From: Nitratifractor salsuginis DSM 16511
GTDB lineage: Bacteria > Campylobacterota > Campylobacteria > Campylobacterales > Sulfurovaceae
Assembly: GCF_000186245.1 (NCBI RefSeq)
Contig: NC_014935.1
Span: forward strand, 1,426,001-1,490,000
Reading direction: 5' to 3'
Length of the DNA stretch: 64,000 nucleotides
The translations under genes were made by a program, and so were the position numbers. This document shows, piece after piece, positions 19,324 to 27,200 of this stretch; positions within the stretch are counted from its first letter, which is position 1; every line of letters starts with the position of its first letter. The notes under the pieces were generated by a model that searched no databases, had not been told where the DNA came from, and worked only from the letters and a program-made list of their open reading frames with translations.

Positions 19324-22300
19324 TCCGTCGTCTCATCGCCTTCGCCCTCGATCGGCCGGTACTCAACCATATCCTCTTTCTGCTGGTGATGGTTCTGGCG
19401 CTTTTTGCCTACCAGAAGATCCCCAAGGAGATCTTTCCGCCCGCCGACCTGGAGAAGATCTCCATCCGAGGCGGCTACCCCGGAACCAGCGCCGACCTGC
19501 TGGATAAGATGGCGGTCCAGCCCATCGAAGACGACCTCAAAAGCGTCGAGAACCTCGGGGACATCGACACGGTGATTCAAAACGGCACCTTTTCCATCAC
19601 CGCCGACATCAAACCGGGAGCCGACAAACAGCTGGTCCTCGGCGATGTGAAGGATGTCATCACCACCGTGAAGCGGGACCTGCCCCCCGATATGGATGAA
19701 CCGATCGCCCATGTGGTGATTCACCGCTTCCCGCTGCTGCTGATTGCCATCTCCGGCGATACCGATCAGGCACGCCTCCTGGAAGCAGCCAAAGCCCTCA
19801 AAAGCTATCTCTCCCGCTACAAAGCCCTCAACAATATCGACATCCGCGGCGATGCGGACCACGAGGTCAAGATCATTCTCGACGAAAAACGCCTCGAAGT
19901 CTACGGCATCCCCAAAAGCCTTTTCTACCAGGCGATCCAGGGGCTCGCCTCCATCTACCCCGCCGGGACCTTCAAACGCCGGGGCAACGAATTCTACCTC
20001 TCGACCATCAACGGGGAAAAAGAGGCCAAGAAACTCGCCGATACGATCCTGGGCGTGGGGGAGAAGCGTATCCGCCTGGGGGATGTGGCCCGGGTCCGCT
20101 TCGGGCTCAGTACCCCCGGCGAAATTTCCCACTTCAATGGCAAAGCCAACATCTCCCTCAACCTCACCAAGACCAAAGAGGGCAACGCTATCGCCCTGAG
20201 CCGCCAGATCCGCAAAGACCTACGCACCTTCGCCAAACGCTATCCCGACCTCATCTTCCAGGTCTATACCGATACCTCCATCTGGATCAAGAACCGCATC
20301 AACCTGGTCAGCTCCAATATCTTCTTCGGGCTGATCCTGGTCTTTTTGGCCCTCTTTCTCAGTGTCAATTGGAAGATCGCCGCCGTGGTAGCCTTGGGGA
20401 TCCCTACTAGCTTCTTCATCGCCCTCATCGGCGCGGAGATGCTGGGCTACAGTATGAATATGCTGACGATGCTGGGAGCCCTCATCGCCCTGGGGATGCT
20501 CGTGGACGAAGCGATCGTCGTGGCGGAGAACATCTACCGCCACCTGGAGATGGGCAAAACCCCAAAACAGGCGGCCCTGGATGGAGCGGTGGAGATGTTC
20601 CCCGCCGTCGTCACCGCCACGATGACCACCGTCTTCGCCTTCCTGCCCCTGCTGATCATGAGCGGCCAGTTGGGGGTCTTTATGAAAGTCCTGCCGGTGA
20701 TGATCACCATTTTGCTGCTTAGCTCCCTCTTTGAAGCCTTTTACTTCCTTCCCCTGCACGCCAAAGAGCTCTTCAGCTTCGGCCACCGGATCGACCACCA
20801 CGAACCGAGCCCCTTCTGGGACAGGGCCGCCCTGCTATACCGCCGGCTCCTTCTACGGCTGCTGCGGCACAAAAAGCTTTCACTCCTGGTGATGGTCAGC
20901 GCCATACTCCTGGGAACTTGGGGGATGCTCAGGATCAGCAAATTCCAACTCTTCCCCGCCTTCGACGCCAGCCAGATCTACATCAGCGGCAAGGTCGATG
21001 TCAACAGCAAGCTCGAAGAGACAGAAAAAACAATGGGGCGGATCGAAAAGGCCCTGCTCAAAGCCTTCAAAGAGAGCGGAGACGTCTCCTCCATCACCTC
21101 CATCGTAGGGATTAGATTCAATCCCGATCAGAGTTTCGAGAGTGGAGAGAACCTCTTTCATATCTTCCTCAACCTCCACGAGCGCAAACCCCAGAACTTC
21201 TTCGACAAATACATCAACCCCTGGTTGTCACTGGAGTATGACGACAGCGATATGAAACGGACCCACAGCGCCCAGGAGATCCTCAAAAAGGCCCAGCAGG
21301 TCCTCAAACCTTTCAAAAACCTCAAAGTAGGAAGCACGACACCGGTCTTTGAAGAGTTGACCGCCTTCGTCCCCCAGGCGGGGATCGTCGGCCACGATAT
21401 CGAGATCGGCCTCTCCGCCGACAAGGACAAAAAAGCCATCGCCGCCCTGCGCAAGCTCGAAAAGAAGCTCGCCTCGATCCCCGGCGTCCTCGACATCGCC
21501 GACAATGCCAAAGAGGGGCCCCAGGAACTCAAGCTCCGTGTCAACGACTATGGACAGAAGCTTGGCTTCAACGAAGGCAATCTGGTCGAAGCCCTTCGCG
21601 GGCTCTTCCTCGAAGCGGAGATGGACAAGATGTTTGACAAAAAGGGCCTGGTGCGGATCCGGCTGGAAGCCAAAGGGAAAGACCGCAACTTCGACATCGC
21701 CCACCTGCGCCTGAATACCCCGGACGGACAACACAGCGTCCTGCTGAAAGAGATCACCGACTTCGTTTACAAACGCAGTATGCTCAAGATTTACAAAGAG
21801 AACGGCGAGCGGGTCTGGACCGTCACCGCCCTCACCGACAAAAAGCGCATCCTCCCCAGTGAGGTGATGGAGCGGATCACTCCCATACTTCAAAAGCTCA
21901 GAAAAGAGGGGATCAAAGTGATCGTCAAAGGAGAAGAGAAAGAGAACCGCCAGGTCAAACGGGAGATGGGCGAAGCAGCTATCATTGCCATCTTCCTCAT
22001 CTTCATCGCCCTGGTCTGGATGTTCAACTCCCTCGTCCTGCCCCTGATCACCATCTCCGTCATCCCCCTTTCTATCCTGGGGGCCCTGATCGGGAGCTGG
22101 CTGATGGGAATCAATCTCACAATGCCCGGCGTGATGGGGATGGTGGGCTTGGCCGGAGTGGTGGTCAACGACGCTTTGATTATGCTCGACTTCATCCGGG
22201 GATCCCGTGACTACGACGAGATGGTCGTCAAGGCCGGTATGCGTCTGCGGCCGATCTTCCTGACCTCTCTGACAACCGTCCTGGGGCTCATCACTCTGAT

Positions 22301-22436
22301 CTTCTTCGCCAGCGGCCAGGCACTCATCATCCAGCCTATGGCAGTCAGCCTCGGCTACGGCATCGCCTGGGCCACCGTACTCAATCTCATCTATGTGCCC
22401 TTGATGTATGCGGTGGTCTATCGGGTGAAAGAGTGA
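19320..22436 (+). CDS. RND-family efflux transporter (AcrB/HAE1-like inner-membrane pump)
   Basis: A 1038-residue proton-driven RND pump. The GTG at 19320 overlaps the FtsL-like stop (GTGA). It begins MIRRLIAFALDRPVL with TM1, has periplasmic porter domains, and carries the GMLVDEAIVVAENIYRH box (motif with Asp/Glu for proton transfer) in the first TM bundle. The second half repeats the layout with MVGLAGVVVNDALIMLDFIR. No periplasmic adaptor or outer-membrane channel gene lies beside it, so partners must be elsewhere. The substrate is unknown. An octamer repeat begins just after the stop. Confidence 0.92.
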   Translation: MIRRLIAFALDRPVLNHILFLLVMVLALFAYQKIPKEIFPPADLEKISIRGGYPGTSADLLDKMAVQPIEDDLKSVENLGDIDTVIQNGTFSITADIKPGADKQLVLGDVKDVITTVKRDLPPDMDEPIAHVVIHRFPLLLIAISGDTDQARLLEAAKALKSYLSRYKALNNIDIRGDADHEVKIILDEKRLEVYGIPKSLFYQAIQGLASIYPAGTFKRRGNEFYLSTINGEKEAKKLADTILGVGEKRIRLGDVARVRFGLSTPGEISHFNGKANISLNLTKTKEGNAIALSRQIRKDLRTFAKRYPDLIFQVYTDTSIWIKNRINLVSSNIFFGLILVFLALFLSVNWKIAAVVALGIPTSFFIALIGAEMLGYSMNMLTMLGALIALGMLVDEAIVVAENIYRHLEMGKTPKQAALDGAVEMFPAVVTATMTTVFAFLPLLIMSGQLGVFMKVLPVMITILLLSSLFEAFYFLPLHAKELFSFGHRIDHHEPSPFWDRAALLYRRLLLRLLRHKKLSLLVMVSAILLGTWGMLRISKFQLFPAFDASQIYISGKVDVNSKLEETEKTMGRIEKALLKAFKESGDVSSITSIVGIRFNPDQSFESGENLFHIFLNLHERKPQNFFDKYINPWLSLEYDDSDMKRTHSAQEILKKAQQVLKPFKNLKVGSTTPVFEELTAFVPQAGIVGHDIEIGLSADKDKKAIAALRKLEKKLASIPGVLDIADNAKEGPQELKLRVNDYGQKLGFNEGNLVEALRGLFLEAEMDKMFDKKGLVRIRLEAKGKDRNFDIAHLRLNTPDGQHSVLLKEITDFVYKRSMLKIYKENGERVWTVTALTDKKRILPSEVMERITPILQKLRKEGIKVIVKGEEKENRQVKREMGEAAIIAIFLIFIALVWMFNSLVLPLITISVIPLSILGALIGSWLMGINLTMPGVMGMVGLAGVVVNDALIMLDFIRGSRDYDEMVVKAGMRLRPIFLTSLTTVLGLITLIFFASGQALIIQPMAVSLGYGIAWATVLNLIYVPLMYAVVYRVKE

Positions 22437-22475
22437 ATGGTTAGTAACGGGATACTGAGTAACCGAGTAACCAGA
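22437..22475. repeat. Octamer repeat GAGTAACC after the RND gene
   Basis: Two exact copies of GAGTAACC at 22457-22472, preceded by degenerate copies (GGTTAGTAACGGGATACT). It is the plus-strand form of the octamer family also seen at 6509-6548 and 33104-33135, here starting within a few bases of the stop codon. Confidence 0.7.
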
Positions 22476-22503
22476 AAATGAGTTATACACATATAAAAAT
22501 TAA

Positions 22504-22636
22504 ATTACTCCGATAATTATTAATCTGATATATTTTACGGAGGTTTCATTCAATGGCGACAAAGGAGCACCCAACCCCGAAGGGGCACCGTAGGTGTTTG
22601 CGACTGCCAGAGCTATTGAGTGAAACCTCCGTCTGG
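22504..22636 (+). repeat. Structured dispersed element, copy 1
   Basis: The 18-nt arm 22537-22554 pairs with 22615-22632 over 18 bp with one U.G wobble in the plus-strand RNA. Inside are GGC/GCC, CAAA/UUUG and CCCC-GAA-GGGG helices. A core from 22555 (GGCGACAAAGGAGCACC...) and a 3' core TTTGCGACTGCCAGAGCTAT are shared almost exactly with copy 2 at 25712-25925. CGGAG at 22538-22542 could pair either with CTCCG at 22508-22512 or with CTCCG in the right arm, which would give two exclusive folds. It lies about 95 bp before a small secreted-protein gene on the same strand. I do not recognise it as a named RNA family. Confidence 0.7.
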
Positions 22637-22731
22637 AGAGAGTATATTATTTTCCGGTTTCCCTTGAGTGGAGTGCAAAAAGGAAAAAATACGTTATGAT
22701 TTTTATCAGAAAATCGTATAAAAGGTTCAGT

Positions 22732-23022
22732 ATGAAAAAGTTTCCACTCTTTATCCTGATCGCCGCCTCGTTCCTCATTGCCGGGGAGAGCAATCAAACT
22801 CGCCCTTCCCAGGAGCACAACGCTTCTCTCTCTGAGCAAAACCTCACCCTCAAGCATATCAAAGAGCAGCAGGAGCGGGAGAAGAAGTATGCCAAGGAAA
22901 AAGCCTTTTACGAGGGCAAAGATTACAACCTCAGCGACAAAAAGATTTCGCCCAAGGAAATAGAGAGTGTGCCGACGATCCCGCCTGAGGATGATTTCGA
23001 TATGAGCGATGTCTACAACTAA
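22732..23022 (+). CDS. Small exported charged protein, function unknown
   Basis: A 96-residue protein with signal peptide (MKKFPLFILIAASFLIAGES), then a Glu/Lys-rich helical segment (LKHIKEQQEREKKYAKEKAFYEG) and an acidic C-terminus ending FDMSDVYN. The ATG at 22732 follows AAAGG. An in-frame upstream start at 22696 would disrupt the signal peptide. It lies downstream of structured element copy 1 and could be under its control. No family recognised. Confidence 0.65.
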   Translation: MKKFPLFILIAASFLIAGESNQTRPSQEHNASLSEQNLTLKHIKEQQEREKKYAKEKAFYEGKDYNLSDKKISPKEIESVPTIPPEDDFDMSDVYN

Positions 23023-23042
23023 GCGAACCGATACAGAATAAT

Positions 23043-23079
23043 GGGGATGCGGCTTCAGCCGCATTAAATGAAAAGCCCC
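23043..23079. other. Hairpin after the small exported protein gene
   Basis: ATGCGGC at 23047-23053, loop TTCA, GCCGCAT at 23058-23064, nested inside GGGG at 23043 and CCCC at 23076. There is no T run, so it is a stable 3' end structure or a REP-like hairpin rather than a textbook terminator. Confidence 0.5.
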
Positions 23080-23166
23080 TAAAGTTACTGCCTGGTCTCG
23101 GTGACTAACGTCGCCACCCCTCAGAACGATCATCCTCATAACCGCAAATCTTGAGCGTGGCAATCT

Positions 23167-23175
23167 TGCTATAAT
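23167..23175 (+). promoter_or_regulatory. Extended -10 for pyrD
   Basis: TGCTATAAT (perfect extended -10) 35 bp upstream of the pyrD ATG. It is the same nine bases as the tracrRNA promoter at 56074-56082. Confidence 0.65.
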
Positions 23176-23210
23176 TGCCGCAACTTTCCTCTAATTCAGG
23201 AGCTCTTACT

Positions 23211-24275
23211 ATGTCCCTCTTTTCTTATGAAACCGTCAAATCCCTGCTCTTCAAACTCGATCCCGAAACCGCCCACAGCATCGCGGGCCTGGGGCTTCGC
23301 GCCCTCCCCCTCTGCCCGCCGGCGTGGAACTGTATGATCGATCGTTACTTCGTCGACGATCCCGTGCTGCACCAGCGGCTTTTTGGCCGGACCTTTCGCA
23401 ATCCGGTAGGCTTGGCGGCGGGATTCGACAAGAACGGGGATTACGTCAAAGGCACGCCGGCCCTGGGCTTCGGCTTTACCGAGATCGGTACCGTGACCCC
23501 CCGTCCCCAGCCAGGCAACCCCAGGCCCCGCCTCTTCCGCCTGGTCGAAGAGCGCTCCGTGCAAAACGCTATGGGCTTCAATAATAAGGGGGCTTACCAT
23601 ATGGTCAAGCGCCTCAAGAGGCTCCGCTTTTTCGACTATCCCGTCGGCATCAACATCGGCAAAAACAAAACGACCCCGGAGCGGGAAACTCTGAACGATT
23701 ATGAAACCCTCTTCAAAACCTTCCGGGATTACAGCGACTACATCGTCATCAACATCTCCTCCCCCAACACTCCGGGATTGCGGGACCTGCAAAACGAAGC
23801 CTTCATCCGCGAAGTCTTCCGCATCGGCACGGGATTGACCGACAAGCCGATCCTGCTCAAGATCGCTCCCGATATGAGTGCCGAACAGGCCCTGGAGCTC
23901 TGCCGCGTCGCCGTCGAAGCGGGTGCGGCGGGCATCATCGCCACCAACACCACCGTCGACTACTCCCTCACCCCCAACGCCCAAAAGTTCGGCGGCATCA
24001 GCGGCACGCTGCTGACCGAAAAATCGAGAGAGCTCTTCGCCGCCATCGGCAAAGAATTCCACGACAAAACCCTGCTCATCTCCGTAGGCGGGATCGACAG
24101 CGCCGAAGAGGCCTACCGCCGCATCCGCATGGGCGCGAGCCTGGTGCAGGTTTATAGCCTGCTCATCTACGAAGGCCCTAAACTCATCCGCGACATCAAC
24201 CGGGGGCTCATCCGCCTGCTCAAAGCCGACGGTTTCAGCAATATCAGCGAAGCGGTGGGGGCAGAGTGGCGCTGA
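23211..24275 (+). CDS. pyrD: Dihydroorotate dehydrogenase (quinone), class 2
   Basis: Membrane-associated flavoenzyme oxidising dihydroorotate to orotate in pyrimidine synthesis, passing electrons to quinone. The 354-residue length with N-terminal helices (LFKLDPETAHS) is typical of class 2. NPVGLAAGFDKNGDY, the NAMGFNNKG block, the INISSPNTPGLRDLQ catalytic-Ser loop and the FMN phosphate-binding VQVYSLLIYEGP are visible. The ATG at 23211 follows AGGAG. It appears monocistronic, with its own extended -10. Confidence 0.96.
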   Translation: MSLFSYETVKSLLFKLDPETAHSIAGLGLRALPLCPPAWNCMIDRYFVDDPVLHQRLFGRTFRNPVGLAAGFDKNGDYVKGTPALGFGFTEIGTVTPRPQPGNPRPRLFRLVEERSVQNAMGFNNKGAYHMVKRLKRLRFFDYPVGINIGKNKTTPERETLNDYETLFKTFRDYSDYIVINISSPNTPGLRDLQNEAFIREVFRIGTGLTDKPILLKIAPDMSAEQALELCRVAVEAGAAGIIATNTTVDYSLTPNAQKFGGISGTLLTEKSRELFAAIGKEFHDKTLLISVGGIDSAEEAYRRIRMGASLVQVYSLLIYEGPKLIRDINRGLIRLLKADGFSNISEAVGAEWR

Positions 24276-24279
24276 GTGA

Positions 24280-24567
24280 TTATATCCTGGGCTGATTCTC
24301 CCGATAAATTGCAAGTATAGTGATTTGTTTGGATTCCAGGCGATAGAGGATCGAATAGCGCTGATAGACCAGTTTTCTCACTCCGCTACCAAACTCTTCT
24401 GCCGGGCGTCCTGCTTTGGGAAAGCTTCCCAACGTCTCTTTGATAAAGGATTACATCCTTTCCAAATAGGCGTCGGCTTTTTGAATCTCAAGACTTTGGA
24501 TGTAAAGATATTGAGTTTATTCCGGGAACCTCTCTCGTCGCTTCCCGGGTAAAAACGATCCTAGTCA
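24280..24567 (-). pseudogene. Decayed ParE/RelE-type toxin
   Basis: On the minus strand a GTG overlapping the antitoxin stop opens TRIVFTREATREV, the start of a ParE-like toxin, but the frame breaks soon after. Another frame carries SLEIQKADAYLERM, then an in-frame TAA, then IKETLGSFPKAGRPAEEFG and the C-terminal core VRKLVYQRYSILYRL. Reconstructing the family pattern needs at least one frameshift plus loss of the internal stop, so no full toxin can be made. Confidence 0.65.
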
Positions 24568-24755
24568 CGATAGATGTTTTTCGCCTTTTCAAATGCTGTA
24601 TCGATATCGATGACATCTCCGCGATTCGCTTCTTCAATCGACTTGGCAACCTTGGAAATCAATGCGGCACTATTCTCGTTTTTGGTAGCGATGATCTCTT
24701 CAGCCTCATCACACACACTGTCGATCAAAGATTTAAAATTATTCTTGGCCTTCAT
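24561..24755 (-). CDS. Putative antitoxin of a ParE-type pair
   Basis: A 64-residue mostly helical acidic protein (MKAKNNFKSLIDSVCDEAEEII...). The ATG at 24755 is well placed after AGGAAGAGGG. Its stop overlaps the start of the decayed toxin, the usual antitoxin-first order. No DNA-binding motif is obvious and no specific family is recognised, so the assignment rests on position and size. With the toxin broken it may be an orphan. Confidence 0.5.
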   Translation of the reverse strand: MKAKNNFKSLIDSVCDEAEEIIATKNENSAALISKVAKSIEEANRGDVIDIDTAFEKAKNIYRD

Positions 24756-24787
24756 CCCTCTTCCTGTTATACAAGATTTTGACAAAA

Positions 24788-25666
24788 TTAACGTGTTGCG
24801 TTGGATTTGTCAACAAAGCCGATGAGCTTTTGGATAGGCCAGAGCAGTGCCGTCACGACCAACCCCAACGCCAGCCCGATGAGCAGTTCCGCTACCAAAG
24901 AGGGCCAGGTGTGAAAGAGCTCGTGAAGCCGGGGGATATGATGCAAGAAAATCCCGCCGGCGACCAGGAGCATCGCCAGCGTTCCGATGATGGAGAGGGC
25001 TTTGATGATTTTGGGGAGCGCGGCGACCAACAATCGCCCCAATGCTGCCCCGAATCCCTTGTCTCCACTCATTCGGATCAGGTAGGCGCCGATATCGTCC
25101 AGGCGCACGATCAGCGCCACCAGGCCGTAGACCCCGATTGTGGCGGCGAAGGCCACCAGGGTCACCACGGGGATCTGTACGCTCAGAGGCTGGTCACTGA
25201 CAGTCCCCAGGGCGATGATGACGATCTCGATGGAGAGGATAAAATCGGTGACGATGGCGGAGCGGATCTTTTTGCGCTCGGCCTCCAAGGGATCTGCGTT
25301 TTCTTCCTCCTCCTCTTCGTGCTTTTCCTCTCGGTAAAAAAGCCATTCGATGATCTTTTCCGCTCCCTCGAAAGCCAGATAGAGGCCGCCCAGCATCAGG
25401 ATCGGCACAATGACCCCGGGCGCGAAAGCGCTGAGGAGAAAGGCCAGGGGCAAAAGGATCAGCTTGTTGAGAAAGGAGCCCTTGGTGATGGCCCAGAGCA
25501 CCGGCAGCTCACGGGAGGGAGGAAAACCGGCGGCCTTGTCGGCATTGACCGCCAGGTCATCCCCCAGGACCCCCGCCGTATGCTTGGCGGAAATTTTGCC
25601 CATCACTGCCACATCGTCCATCAACGAAGCGATATCGTCAAATAGTGCGAAAAATCCACTGGCCAT
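24788..25666 (-). CDS. DUF808 inner-membrane protein (YedI-like)
   Basis: A 292-residue polytopic protein beginning MASGFFALFDDIASLMDDVAVM, the hallmark start of DUF808 proteins, with about six membrane helices. A Glu-rich cytoplasmic loop (KHEEEEEEN) sits near residue 120. Biochemical function is unknown in the family. The ATG at 25666 is preferred over the adjacent GTG at 25669; AAAGGGG precedes it. The gene is followed closely by the antitoxin gene on the same strand. Confidence 0.85.
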   Translation of the reverse strand: MASGFFALFDDIASLMDDVAVMGKISAKHTAGVLGDDLAVNADKAAGFPPSRELPVLWAITKGSFLNKLILLPLAFLLSAFAPGVIVPILMLGGLYLAFEGAEKIIEWLFYREEKHEEEEEENADPLEAERKKIRSAIVTDFILSIEIVIIALGTVSDQPLSVQIPVVTLVAFAATIGVYGLVALIVRLDDIGAYLIRMSGDKGFGAALGRLLVAALPKIIKALSIIGTLAMLLVAGGIFLHHIPRLHELFHTWPSLVAELLIGLALGLVVTALLWPIQKLIGFVDKSNATR

Positions 25667-25711
25667 CACACCCCTTTCAAACGGGAAGATCGAAGATCGA
25701 ATAGGTTCACT

Positions 25712-25925
25712 ATTACTCCGTCAGGTATCAACCTGATGTTTTACGGAGCGTTTACTCGATGGCGACAAAGGAGCACCCAACCCCGAAGGGGCGCCTTTAG
25801 CCGTCTCCTTTGCCTTAGGCAAAAACGGAGCGTCGTGCGGAGCTGCCGACTCAAAGCAGTTTGAGTCGGCTATATGCTCCTCCTCTTTGCGACTGCCAGA
25901 GCTATCGAGTAAATGCGCAGTTTGG
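25712..25925 (+). repeat. Structured dispersed element, copy 2 (long form)
   Basis: The core at 25761-25795 matches copy 1 at 34 of 35 bases and the 3' core at 25886-25905 matches 20 of 20. Arm 25751-25760 (TTTACTCGAT) pairs perfectly with 25904-25913, continuing as GCG with one G.U. The arm sequence differs from copy 1 but pairing is kept. An upstream hairpin TCAGGT-ATCA-ACCTGA sits at 25721-25736. Copy 2 carries an extra 60-70 nt with TTTGCC-TTA-GGCAAA and an 11-bp GCCGACTCAAA hairpin, closed by GGAGCA (25770) with TGCTCC (25875). No plus-strand gene follows it directly. Confidence 0.7.
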
Positions 25926-25960
25926 ATTCGGAAATAATATCCGCTGTCTTAAAAAGTTTT

Positions 25961-26299
25961 TTACCAATACCAGGGATCCCAGTAGGTCATCCGCTGAAAC
26001 ATCAACTCCGCTTCGATGCTGCGAAGTTGCCGCATCTGTTGATAGTGGGTATACATCAGCAACTCCTGATTGGTCATAGCCCGGCGTTTTCCCTTCACGT
26101 GTCCCTGGGCATCCATACAGAGAACATAGCGGGGATTTTTGGTCCGCTTGAACTGCACACAGTCGGGATCACCTACGATGAAAAAACACCCTCCCACATC
26201 GTGAAGAACGGGACGGGGCCGGCCCACACAGCCGGAAAGCCCGAAAAGAGCGACCCCCAACAGCAAAGTTGCAAAAAATCTCTTGTAATGTCTCTTCAT
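25961..26299 (-). CDS. Small lipoprotein, function unknown
   Basis: A 112-residue protein with signal peptide and lipobox (LFGLSGC, Cys near residue 24). Three further cysteines follow (GGCFF, DCVQF, LCMDA). It ends with an aromatic tail MTYWDPWYW. A TATAAT about 30 bp upstream and GAGGAG before the ATG support independent expression. No family recognised. The Cys and aromatic content suggest a compact periplasmic domain (inference). Confidence 0.65.
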   Translation of the reverse strand: MKRHYKRFFATLLLGVALFGLSGCVGRPRPVLHDVGGCFFIVGDPDCVQFKRTKNPRYVLCMDAQGHVKGKRRAMTNQELLMYTHYQQMRQLRSIEAELMFQRMTYWDPWYW

Positions 26300-26456
26300 C
26301 GTGGACTCCTCACCTCTGTTCTCTCAATTATAGTCAATTTTTGACCGACTGGTCCGGTTCTGTAAAACTTATAAAAGAATGGGTGGGGAAATCTCCGGGA
26401 AGGATCCTGATTTGCCAAGAACCGGAGAGTGAAATGGGGGAAGATGACCTGAGGGT

Positions 26457-27191
26457 TTAAAGGCCACACTCTTTCAGGATATCACGGATCTTGTCGAAGA
26501 CCTCCCGGTCTTTGGAGACCAGGACATACTCCTCTTCGACGGCGATCTCCATCCCTTTGCAGAGCGCCAGGCCCGCGGCGAAATCGTAAATGCGGAAAGG
26601 GCCGACAAAGAGGAAATAGTTGGTATTCCGGGCGTAAGCCAGGGAGAGGGCCACCGCACCGGGGGCACGGAACTTGAGCCCCGCCCGGTCCAGGGCCGCC
26701 ACGATCTCGGGCTGGGCGTAAGCCTTTTCGAAAAGGCCGATCTCGGGATGGGGGGACGGAATGGGGCGTTTCCATTCGCTCTCAAAGAGAGAGCCTTTGA
26801 GGGCTTCGCCCTCTTCATCCAGACGATAGAGGTCTCCGTTGGCCAGGTTGGCCACGAAGGCTTCCCGCAAAATCCCCTGACCGTCGAGCCGGGCGATGGA
26901 GACGCCGTAGTAGGGGAAACGGCTCAGGGCGTTGGAGCTGCCGTCCAGGGGATCGAGGATGATCGTCGCCTCCCCTTCTCCGATGCTCCCCGACTCCTCC
27001 GAATCGATCCGCCCGAAAGAGCCCAGGGCATCGACGAAGATCCGCTCCAGCGCCAGGTCGAGGCCGCTGCTGCGGTCCCCGCCGGCACCGATCAGAGTGT
27101 TTTTTTCGAAAAGTTCGGGAGGGGGAGGTGTGCGCAGGAAGTCCCAGGCTTTCCGGGCGGCCTGCTGCGCGGCGGTGTAAAAGGGATTCAT
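26457..27191 (-). CDS. Inositol-monophosphatase-family phosphatase
   Basis: The 244-residue cytosolic protein has the metal-binding motif ILDPLDGSSNALSRFPYYGVS and the second motif YDFAAGLALCKGMEI, marking the Mg-dependent IMPase/FBPase/CysQ superfamily. Substrate (inositol phosphate, fructose 1,6-bisphosphate or PAP) cannot be told from these motifs. It follows gltB-gltD by 9 bp on the same strand and is probably in that operon. Confidence 0.85.
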   Translation of the reverse strand: MNPFYTAAQQAARKAWDFLRTPPPPELFEKNTLIGAGGDRSSGLDLALERIFVDALGSFGRIDSEESGSIGEGEATIILDPLDGSSNALSRFPYYGVSIARLDGQGILREAFVANLANGDLYRLDEEGEALKGSLFESEWKRPIPSPHPEIGLFEKAYAQPEIVAALDRAGLKFRAPGAVALSLAYARNTNYFLFVGPFRIYDFAAGLALCKGMEIAVEEEYVLVSKDREVFDKIRDILKECGL

Positions 27192-27200
27192 CGCCGAGCG

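Noticed and set aside
22555-22616. Known riboswitch (c-di-GMP-I, cobalamin, ZTP, fluoride) for the structured element
   Set aside because: Conserved boxes of those classes, as I recall them, are not present in the shared core.
22504-22636. Integron attC site
   Set aside because: An RYYYAAC-like ACCCAAC is present but there is no matching GTTRRRY partner and no integrase nearby.
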